DNA of 64,000 bases from Psilocybe azurescens (Eukaryota; Basidiomycota; Agaricomycetes; Agaricales; Agrocybaceae), in NCBI GenBank assembly GCA_023853785.1, contig JAJIRX010000032.1, positions 1-64,000 of the forward strand, read 5' to 3'. The notes beneath the pieces were generated by a model. The model saw only the letters and a list, made by a program, of their open reading frames with translations, was not told where the DNA came from and made no database searches. A program made the translations under genes and the position numbers. This document shows, one piece after another, positions 47,443-64,000 of this stretch (positions within the stretch are counted from its first letter, which is position 1; every line of letters starts with the position of its first letter).

Positions 47443-47483
47443 GCTTTATCCACACACGTGAATATAAGCTTGAAGTCGTAACA
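47443..47483 (+). repeat. Tail of a gypsy LTR
   Basis: GCTTTATCCACACACGTGAA...GTCGTAACA, the last 41 bp of the gypsy LTR. It lies between E6 and gypsy C pol. It is the remnant of another gypsy insertion into gypsy C, itself interrupted by E6. Confidence 0.8.
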
Positions 47484-49607
47484 GCCAGTGTCTACTACTC
47501 TCAGACAAGTCTGATTATTTCTGGGCTTTGGAAACTTCTACCCAAAATTCATCTGGAAATTCTCTGAGGTAGCTTGACCTCTGAATGAACTCCTAAAGAA
47601 AGACAAAGGGTTCTTATGGAATGACACAACTCAAGCTACCTTCAACAAACTAAAGAAACAATTCACAGAAGAACCTGTACTCTTGATGCCTGACCCCTCT
47701 AAACCATTCCAGATTGAATCTGATGCTTCAAAATATGCCTCCAGAGTGGTCCTTACCCAACTAGATGGAAATGGCAAAAGACACCCATGCGCATTTATAT
47801 CTAGAATGTTTTCCCAAACCAAAATGAATTATGAAATCTACAACAGAGAATTACTAGGAATAATCCAAGCATTACAAGAATGGAGGCACTATATTCAACA
47901 ATCAGAACACACAACCACAGTATACTCAGACCACAAAAACTTGACATATTTTGCGTCAGCCCAGAATCTGAATAGATGACAGACACACTGGTCTCTGTAT
48001 GTCTCAGAATTCAGCCTGAAATTAGTACATCTACCCGGAAACAAAATGATTCAATCTGATACCCTTTTGAAACGCCCCGACTTTACCCCAGAAGAAGATC
48101 ATGACAATGAAAACATCACTTTACTTCCAGAAAAATTTTTCATTGACTTAATTGATGCTGAAATACAAGAAAGAATTGCTAACGCAAATGAATTGGACCA
48201 TAATGCAGCAAAAGCAATGAAGACCCTATTGGAAGGAGGACCACTGAACACACGGCTCAACCTCAAAGAATGGAAAACAGCAAATATAAATGGCAAAACT
48301 ATCTTGTACTACCATGGACAAGCCTATATCCTGAAAGATTAAAGTTTATAGAAGGATATAGTCAAATCATATCATGACCCTATTTCAGCCAGACATCCTA
48401 GAGAACTTGAAACATTCAATTCAGTAAAACAACACTACTGGTGGCCAGGATTACACTTGTTTGTCAAACAATACGGTAAAAGGATGTGCCACTTGCCAAC
48501 AATTCAAGATAAATTGACATTCCTCTAATCCATCATTCATACCAATACTTGGACCAAAATCAGCCTGACCCTTTGCAGATAGCACTATGGATTTCCTTAC
48601 AGACCTTCTACCAATCCTGGACAAACAAGGAGAAGTTGAATTTGACACAATTTTAAGCATCGCTGACCATGGGAACATGAAAGGACTGGATGCCGAAAAA
48701 GCTGGCAAACTCTTATTGGACAACCTCTACAAAAGATTTGGTCTACCAAACAGCCTCACATCAGATCAAGACCCTAGATTTGCCACTGAATCATTCAAGG
48801 AACTAATGAAGCTCCTTGGAGTAAAATCAAAAATTTCAACTGCTTATCACCCTCAAACTGATGGAACAATAAAACAATACAACCAAAAAATTGAGGCCTA
48901 TCTATCCATATACTGCTCATCTCACCCAGAGGACTGGCACAAATGACTTGGAAACCTCAAATTCACTCACAATAACTGAAAACATGCAGACAGACAGAGA
49001 ACACTGTTCAAATTGATCCTCAGATACTCCCCTATCACAATTCCCACCACATTTGAACACACCAAATTTCCCTCAGTAGAGGAAAGACTGAAGTACCTTC
49101 AAAAGGATCAAGAAGACCTAGCAGCCCACAAACTAGCCCAGATGAGGATGGCAGAAAGGAAGATCTCAAATTTCATACCATTCATCCAAGGACAAAAGGT
49201 TTGGCTAGAAGCAACAAATTTACAGACAAATTATCATAAGAAGATGGCACCAAAGCAAGAAGGACCCTTCAAAATTAAAGAAGTCTTAGGACCCCTAACT
49301 TACCAACTGGAACTCCCCAAAGGATGGCTCATTCACAACATATTCCATGCAACCCTTCTCAATCCATATCATGAGACTGAAACACATGAACCCAATTTTA
49401 TTTGACCACCACCAGAAATGTTAAATGAAAAAGAACATTGGGAAATAGAGACAATTCTCAAACATCGAAAGAGAGGAAGAGGATACCAATACTATGTCAA
49501 ATGGAAAGACTATCCAATCACCAAGGCAATGTGGGAACTGGCTTTGGTTTTCAAACAAACCAGTAATAAAATTTTACAGGCCTACCAAACATGCCACAAG
49601 CTGTAAA
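47484..49607 (+). pseudogene. Gypsy C: pol from RT C-terminus to chromodomain
   Basis: Starts at the RT C-terminal [18 protein letters not shown]. It continues with RNase H ([45 protein letters not shown]), uninterrupted where gypsy A carries LTR-X. The integrase follows (MDFLTDLLPIL, TSDQDPRFATESF; the expected TER motif reads TIKQYNQKIEAYL, so the catalytic Glu is Lys). The chromodomain YQYYVKWKDYPITKAMWE ends at 49,606. In-frame TGA codons at 48,944, 48,977 and 49,403 equal those of gypsy B. Confidence 0.9.
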
Positions 49608-49719
49608 AAGACCATCATCTTCACTCACTCAATAATCAATCAACATGCTCTCCTTTTTCTCAATCAAACACATCAAGTCCACTCTTTTCCCCAACACACC
49701 CACAAGCCTATTTTCCTCA

Positions 49720-49958
49720 TGACTAAAATACCAAAAACCCAAGAAGACCAACAACAAATACTTGAAGATCTCAAGATAGCCTTCATATGCTCCCAGAAAG
49801 CAGAGAAACAAGCACACAATGAACTCAAGGCAAGATGCGCAGCAATGGTGCATAATCAGAACCAAGAATATCAACTACAAATTTCCCAGCTCAAGGAAAA
49901 ACTTAAACCTGGACTAGTGACAAAGGCTATAAGAAGGGTTAAGTTGCTACACTTCTAG
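49720..49958 (+). CDS. Gypsy C: ORF3a, small helix-prone protein
   Basis: 79 codons from ATG 49,720, ending TAG. The sequence is rich in Glu, Lys, Gln and Ala with heptad-like spacing (SQKAEKQAHNELKARCAAM, ISQLKEKLKPGL), compatible with a coiled coil. The same peptide follows the chromodomain in gypsy A and B, so it is conserved within the family. It may instead be a downstream exon or frame of pol. I know no named family for it. Confidence 0.5.
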
Positions 49959-49981
49959 GCAACAAAACATCAATATTCAAC

Positions 49982-50755
49982 ATGTCTCACTCTACTGCTT
50001 GTGCCTCTTCTATTCCTCCAACCACTACCACTATGTCCAATCTTTTTAATACTCTTTCTGTCTACAAACTTATCAAAATTCTGAGCAAATCCAAAAATCA
50101 ACATGACATTGAAACCCTATGCCCCCTCATGCTCAACCAGGAGCTTGCCTTCTTCACCTTTTTAGCCAACAAAATACAACACTTCAATGCAAATATTGCA
50201 TCCCTCCGTGCAAGGGTTCAGATTCACCACAAGGTTGCAGGTGAAACCCTCCAACACCTCCAACAGAAAGGATTTGAACATGCAATCGAACAAGTACTCA
50301 TCAAACACCGCATGGTAAAGAAACCCCAATTCATCCTTCCCTCTGCTGCCATTCCAAACATAACTGACTTCAAAGATGCAGACATCCTTCCAGAACAACT
50401 TGCCAACAATCCAACTCAACCATTCAATATCAACAAGCAGACTGGTATGCCTTCTCGTCACCTGACTTACTCCAAACAGCCAAGTTCTAGGGTATGCCAA
50501 AAACAGACATTATGTGCTACCAATATCAAAAGCTGGGACATATGCAACACCAATGCCCCACCTACAAATGCACCTATTGCCATCGACGAGCACCAGGACA
50601 CACAGCACAATACTATCCTTTCAAGTGTGACAATGCTCTTGGCAGAAGCGATCAGCATGATTATGATGACCCCATGGATGACACTGGAATCACCAATAAC
50701 ATGGGAGAACCCTACAGATATTGAAGACAATTCAACTGGGACAGTTGAACTATAA
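49982..50755 (+). CDS. Gypsy C: ORF3b, coiled-coil protein with knuckles in a shifted frame
   Basis: Open for 257 codons from ATG 49,982. The N-terminal half is helix-rich (LNQELAFFTFLANKIQHF, ETLQHLQQKGFEHAIEQVL). At about 50,490 the reading shifts to the frame of 50,494-50,724. That frame encodes two CCHC-like knuckles, CYQYQKLGHMQHQC and CTYCHRRAPGHTAQYY, each with one Cys replaced by Tyr (TGC/TGT to TAC/TAT type). An acidic tail (DYDDPMDDTG) follows. One frameshift therefore separates the two halves. It could be a second nucleocapsid-like protein. It ends 10 bp before the 3' LTR. Confidence 0.55.
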   Translation: MSHSTACASSIPPTTTTMSNLFNTLSVYKLIKILSKSKNQHDIETLCPLMLNQELAFFTFLANKIQHFNANIASLRARVQIHHKVAGETLQHLQQKGFEHAIEQVLIKHRMVKKPQFILPSAAIPNITDFKDADILPEQLANNPTQPFNINKQTGMPSRHLTYSKQPSSRVCQKQTLCATNIKSWDICNTNAPPTNAPIAIDEHQDTQHNTILSSVTMLLAEAISMIMMTPWMTLESPITWENPTDIEDNSTGTVEL

Positions 50756-50765
50756 GAGGGGGTAA

Positions 50766-51172
50766 TGTTATGAACATCTTATTTTTCTTCATATTTTCTT
50801 TCCTTTTCTTTTTCTTTCTGTTTTCTTATATAAAAATATCCTTATCATATGATGAACAACATCATGTGATCATACATATGACTCATTCTTGTTCTGACTC
50901 ACATTCTGACTAACACTGGACTCTGACTCACATTATTGCTACCGCTATGATTCACTTTTTACTCTGACACATTATGACTCACATTATGTACTGTATACTA
51001 GCAGCTGTAGATACTCAAACACTTAAATAGCCAGTAGATACTGTGATTGTTCTTTAGCTAGTTCTTGAGAATCTAATCTCCTCTTACTTGATACTGCTTG
51101 GAACTTGCTGTTCTTGACTACTTGACTGTCAGCTTTATCCACGCATGTGAATATAAGCCTGAAGTCGTAACA
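50766..51172 (+). repeat. Gypsy C 3' LTR
   Basis: 407 bp, TGTTATGAAC...GTCGTAACA, preceded by AGAGGGGGTAA. The left arm of the internal hairpin has decayed to TCATATGATG. AGCTAGTTCTT is present near 51,056. Confidence 0.87.
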
Positions 51173-51412
51173 CCCGTTCTCTTTTGCTCAAATCACTCCT
51201 AGTAAACATTTCTATATTTCTTTATCCATTTTTTCTTTTTCAAATAATTTAGACCGCATACTCTTCATAACCTAGTAGCCAAGCCAGCCCTCACTGAACT
51301 CAACAGGGAGAGAATTGACTTATCTTGTCTAGACCACTACTTTCTGGTTTTGTATTTTGGTTTTGGATTTTTATATCAAATCACACAGAACATAGTTTAA
51401 TGACTACTCTAG
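51173..51412. repeat. Diverged LTR-X end fragment
   Basis: From about 51,280 it matches the reverse complement of the start of LTR-X (ctcaacagggagag, tctggttttgtattttggtt, atatcaaatcacaca). It is an older copy cut by the gypsy C LTR and is the last repeat before the gene-rich part. Confidence 0.65.
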
Positions 51413-51854
51413 AGGTGACTGATTAAGCAGTGTTCTATAATGAATAATGAAAAAGAGTGACAATGAGAACTTCCAGAATGATTAAAATATCAAGAAAGTT
51501 AAATAATAAAATAAATGATAATCATGATAATCATGTGAGAAAAATAGAGGTAAATGAGGAAAACCCTGACATGTACACAGTTAATACATCCATGTTTGAT
51601 CTGAGTGTGACAAACTGATAATATGCTGTTTGTGCTACATGTGATCTTTATAACTATTATCACACACTATTATTAAAGATAGAGTCAAGGCTTTTAAGGC
51701 CTTTGATTTCAAATTGCCTACAGTGTCTGAGCCAAATACTAATATAGTATTGCTCATTATAAATATTTATTCACAGTGACTCTTAACTATAAAACTTTAC
51801 TTCATAGCAAAATTATATTGATCAATTTTGCTGTAAAGCTGAATTACAGTGCAA
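51413..51854. other. AT-rich intergenic region
   Basis: No coding frame or recognised repeat. It forms the 3' flank of the ABC transporter gene. Confidence 0.6.
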
Positions 51855-57993
<6,139 letters not shown>

Positions 57994-58131
57994 GGTGGAG
58001 AGTAACAACTTTGAATTTGAACGCTGACTCAAGAATTCAAAATCAAATTCACCTAATTCGGACTCGGTCCGGTAAATGTATTTTTGGTCGATTGATGCTG
58101 TATCTCAGATCTATGTAGTATCTACACACAA

Positions 58132-58852
58132 CTAATCATCCAGGGCAGGCAGCGTATCGCTCACAATCTCTTCGCCTTGTGCAACTTTTTTGAACAGTTC
58201 ATACGCTCTATCCAAGTCATCGTTGACGATTACAAGATCGTGGGCGTTGGATTCCTTAGCATATTGAATCTCCTTGAGAGCCGTAGCAAGTCTTTTTTGA
58301 ACAGAGCTCTCCGTCTCCGTGCCACGACCCTGGAGACGAGTTCGAAGATCGGACATGGATGGAGGAGAGATGAAAAGATAGACGGGGTTGAGATCGGTGT
58401 TTTTATTTGACGAACGCCCTATGGACGAGATGGTGAGAATGAGAATAACGATGACACGCCCAAAATTTACCTGAGCCTCAATGTCAAGAATGCACCGTCG
58501 ACCACCTTGTTGAACTTGGCGAACGGTCTCAAAACTGGTACCGTAGAAATTGCCGGAGAACTCGGCATGCTCGATGAAGGCGCCCTGTTGAATGAGATCC
58601 TTGAAATTCTGGGTGGTTGTAAAGTGATATTGCTTGCCGTCAACTTCTCCAGGACGGGGTTTCCGAGTGGTATCTGTTGATGGTTTATAGGTCACAAGTG
58701 AACGGCAGAGCAGAGATGTTGGCCGCACGGGAAACGCTGAACCCAAAGGAGTCGGGGAACTCTGCAAAGAGTCTCTGCAACAGAGTGCTCTTGCCTACAC
58801 CTGAGGGCCCAGAAAGAACGAGAGGACGAAGAAAGTCTGGACGAGGAGACAT
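58132..58852 (-). CDS. Guanylate kinase (GMP kinase)
   Basis: Phosphorylates GMP to GDP with ATP in the cytosol, essential for GTP supply. ATG at 58,852 ([20 protein letters not shown]), P-loop GPSGVGKST, then [20 protein letters not shown] across an intron (about 58,662-58,717). [12 protein letters not shown] follows, then ILDIEAQ, a 52-nt intron, GVRQIK, and [11 protein letters not shown]. It ends TLPALDD. Length of about 200 residues is normal for the family. After splicing, the second intron leaves the frame one base short at an A5 run (58,400-58,404); six A would restore the family consensus. It ends 138 bp from the ABC transporter start on the same strand. Confidence 0.9.
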
Positions 58853-59197
58853 GCCAGTAGTGGGTACTAGTAGTAGAGCAAGTATGTTTTGATGGAGTTA
58901 CATAAAATGTGACAAAGGATGAATGGGCTGTCACCAGACGCCGCTATGTGGGGAAACCTGGGTTGCTGGGGTTGTCCTTCCCTCTTTTGCATTCTCTCCT
59001 CGTCGTCGGCCTTTTCCCATCCCATCCCTCTCTCCCACATCCCTCACGACCACGACCACATCCTCTTCTCCAGAATACCACGCAGGTTCATTACCCTTGC
59101 CCATCCACTCCTTCTACTCCCTACATCCTATTCCTCTGCATATACCAGTCTCTCTTTCCCAAATATATCCCATCCAACGACACCGTGACGACTTATA
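58853..59197. promoter_or_regulatory. Divergent promoter region, guanylate kinase and protein kinase
   Basis: 345 bp between two diverging start codons. The kinase side is strongly pyrimidine-rich (58,975-59,180: ctctcccacatccctc and similar), a common feature of fungal core promoters. No clear TATA box on the kinase side. Confidence 0.55.
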
Positions 59198-61113
<1,916 letters not shown>

Positions 61114-61586
61114 ACAGCTGCTTGCCGTACGGCCTCGCCCATCTCGTTTCGCTTTGCTTTCGTCGCCCTTCCCTACTAACCAGACTCTCCTCCTTTTCTC
61201 TTCTCTTGTTGCTTTGTGATGTGTTTAACGCGGTTGGACGTCCTTTAACACCATATAGGATTCATCTTCTCTATCTGACGAATACTCCCCAATTTTATTT
61301 GCTGCATGGCTTAGTTTGTCGCTCTTGGCTTGCACAACTTATATCCCTATGTTCTCCTTGTCGTTCTTATTTAACTTTAAATTTACATCTAATAGGTCTC
61401 GTACCTTGTATCAAAGACATTTCCTCGGATGAACTTTGGATGAACAAGTCCGAATTGGTGTAAAGTTGTTAGGGACATCAAAGAAATGACACAGTCACAG
61501 ACGCGCAGAGGCACGTGCGTGACCACAATCTAAATTAGACGCGTCTTGATCAGAACAACCTTATTGTGGGTTGGTTCCCGTCATCC
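61114..61586. other. Intergenic region, kinase 3' end to ligase 5' end
   Basis: 473 bp between two plus-strand genes. No convincing gene. It must hold the kinase terminator and the ligase promoter. Confidence 0.6.
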
Positions 61587-64000
61587 ATGTCAGACCAGCA
61601 TGATGGTCAACGCAAGGGTATCCCCTTTACATTGTAAGCACCTCACCTCATATTTTCTCTAAACGTAAGGCCTCACCCTGCTCATATCAGCTTCTGCTCT
61701 CTCGTGCGTGAAATATCCAAGATTGAGCCCATTACACCCCAAACCCGCCGCATGAATCGCTCACGAGTCTCTCTTAAACCCGAGAAAAATGCTCTGAACA
61801 CCTTCGACCTATGGGTCAAGAGTCTGCATTACAGATTTGGTCCCCTCCCACCCAATACGACCTCGATTTGTTTCCGTTTCTTGTTCCCAGAAGAGGACTG
61901 GCGACGGAAATATAATATCCAGGAAAAGACGATGGCAGAGCTGCTTCAGCAATGCTATGGAATCGAGAAGGAACTTTTCGATAAATGGAGCTTGGAAGAA
62001 TCTTCCGGTTGTCTTGGTCAGGAGCTCAAGGTTGTCTTGGGAAAAGAACTTCTGTAAGTCCTTTCTCGACCTCCAGCCATTTATTATATAACCTAGAACA
62101 ACCTTGTTCTTTCATCTAGGACGAGGATAAGGATTGTATCAGTGATCTGACTATCTCTGACGTTGCTGAGCTCCTGGACGAGCTGGCAGCAAAATCACAA
62201 TACTCGGATGAGTCAATAAGACGCAGATTCCCACAGAAACGCACACGCCGCGAACTTATGCGTATCCTGTTCCGACCGCTCTCACCCGAGGACGCATCAG
62301 TTCTCACCCAAATAGTCCTCAAAGATCTCAAGCCTCTATTGTATCCGCTGACTGAATTCTACTACTCAACAGCGTTGACGAAATTTAACACGGCATCCGT
62401 CAAAGTGCTCACCATTCACCAAGCCATGAAGATATGGGATAGCTCCAACCTCTTTCTGCGATTCTACAACATGTGTTGCTGTTTTGATAAAGCTGGGAGC
62501 TTTGCTGAAAGCAGTTCAAAATCGTCCAAAGATATTGGACCAGCCATCGGTTCTCAAATCGCAGTAAGAACCGCATATATCTTGCTGTAAATTTTATTCC
62601 TGTCATCTCACTACTAAGCCCGTCCGTTCAGATCCCCAAATCGCAGAAAGGCCTAAGCTATCAACACACACTGGACTTTTTCGAAGGTTCAAAAATGGTC
62701 TGGGCTGAAACCAAGTACGATGGTGAAAGAGTTCAGATCCACATACAAGTGAACGCGAACAATTCACCAGAAATCACGATCTTTAGCAAGACCAAAAGAG
62801 ACTCTACAAAAGACAGATGTGCTGTCCACAACATCATTTTGAAAGCCATTGGCTTGGACACGCTGGGTAGCCGAAGGCGCGGCGGGAAGCTTCAAGTGAA
62901 ACAAAACATCATTCTTGACGCTGAGATGGTGGCCTTTAGAGGCACCAAAATTGAAGGTGATCCATAACAGCCTTGTAAAACATCTTTCAAGTTTTACTTA
63001 CTATATTGTCAGAATTCTGGAGGATCAAGAGGTTGATCGGAAACACCTCTGAAGGCTCCAGACGCAATTGGCGTCCGCGCAAGGATGTACATGCCGTGTA
63101 AGTCTTTCTTTATTCCTTTCTGGCCTTTGCCAGCACTAAAAGTTTGAAAAGACGTGGACCCATAAACAGTGGGGCCAACGCTGGGTTCAGCCTGGGACTC
63201 GTGTTCTTTGATGTCATGTACCTAGATTCCGCCTCGTTATGTTGGAAATCCTACGCGCAACGCCGTGAAGTATTGGAATCACTAATCCAACAATCACCTG
63301 GAAGGGCCATTCTGTCCGCTCGGTATCCTATAGACATGTTTAATGGCGCCCACCCCGAGAAAAAACCTCCAAATGATCTTTGAGAACCACATCGCCGCGC
63401 ACGAGGAAGGTCTCATATTGAAATCAGAAGATTCCAAATACAATGACTGGGATAAACCTTGGGTCAAACTAAAAAGGATTACATGCCAGATGCCAAAGAT
63501 CATATAAACATGGTCATCCTCGGAGCGTGCTGGGAAAAGAGTCGTGGACGTACTTTACGAGGTGAGTTCCCTCAATTTAGTCGGATACTTGTATATTCAT
63601 CAGTGGGAAAGTCCCTCCGTCTACGTATACGACGTTCTATATAGGTGGCCTGGAGAAAGATGAAAACGTGAGTTTTGTTCTTTCTATGCGCGAAGATGGT
63701 CATCCACTTACCTGGGCACACGCAGCACGGAAAACCTTCGTTTCATGTACATTTTACGGTATCGTATGGACTAACGCGCACAGATCTAGAAGAACTTAAT
63801 TTTCTCATTAAGAGCTCGGATTCTATCCCTTATTCTTCGGCATTCTCAGTAAGACATCTTGCATTCTACGTGGAAAACCTGATGAATTAATGATATGGCG
63901 AAACCATTTAGTCCAATGCCAACCTTCCTTATAAACTGACAGTGTCTGAAGGTCTCGAAATCCACCCATCCGTTATTCTGCGTACGCCCTTGCTCGCTGA
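61587..64000 (+). CDS. ATP-dependent DNA ligase, ligase IV-like (3' end outside window)
   Basis: Seals DNA nicks or breaks. Ligase IV acts in non-homologous end joining. The start is ATG 61,587 (MSDQHDGQRKGIPFT), followed by an intron. The N-terminal ligase domain reads LPPNTTSICFRFLFPEEDWR and YNIQEKTMAELLQQCYGI, then RRELMRILFRPLSPEDASVL. The nucleotidyltransferase motif I ETKYDGERVQIHI (lysine adenylation site) is at 62,706-62,744. ILDAEMVAF (motif III region), FFDVMYLD, EEGLILKSEDSKYND and WVKLKKDY (motifs IV-V region) follow. Two opposite one-base errors in A runs (63,360-63,365; 63,471-63,475) shift a 110-bp stretch. The frame is still open at the window end (EGLEIHPSVILRTPLLA), so BRCT domains, if any, lie beyond. 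Confidence 0.85.

Noticed and set aside
49982..50755. ORF3b as an envelope gene
   Set aside because: No signal peptide or membrane segment is visible; knuckles and helices suggest a nucleic-acid-binding protein instead.

Overview
The window is a retrotransposon-dense block (about 1-51.8 kb) of a filamentous fungal genome, followed by a compact gene-rich end (51.8-64 kb). The genes have short introns of about 50 nt, and the repeats are chromodomain Ty3/gypsy elements, a Ty1/copia element and LINEs with an endonuclease. This fits a basidiomycete, probably an Agaricomycete. I cannot name the species.

Repeat block, left to right. 1-17.4 kb holds one family of LINEs (ORF1 with zinc knuckles; ORF2 with EEP endonuclease, reverse transcriptase, RNase H) in several copies. 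One copy, LINE1, was hit by a copia element (252-bp LTRs, target duplication CATAA). The copia was itself hit twice by LINEs, in its leader and in its RNase H domain. The 4.1-8.5 kb segment is now inverted, so LINE1 and the copia are each split into two pieces of opposite orientation. 17.4-24.2 kb has a 1.7-kb solo-LTR-like repeat fused to a minus-strand gypsy element (D). 24.2-31.6 kb has LINE fragments, several TIR elements of hAT type with tRNA-like cores, and a decayed spliced gene. 31.6-51.2 kb has three more gypsy copies: B (3' end), A (complete, 34,514-42,902, target duplication ATGGG, carrying a nested 1.78-kb repeat) and C (3' end). These sit in and around a minus-strand LINE (LINE7) that also carries a TIR element.

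The gypsy family has gag, an aspartic protease, RT, RNase H, integrase and a chromodomain. It appears to self-prime in the manner of Tf1 and carries extra reading frames between the chromodomain and the 3' LTR. Many copies show CpG-to-TpG/CpA decay that creates identical stop codons in separate copies.

Gene end: a class C ABC transporter (minus), guanylate kinase (minus), an STK32/YANK-like AGC kinase (plus) and an ATP-dependent DNA ligase resembling ligase IV (plus, cut by the window end). Three of these four conserved genes contain one-base frame errors in A/T homopolymers (four errors in all), which looks more like sequencing error than decay.
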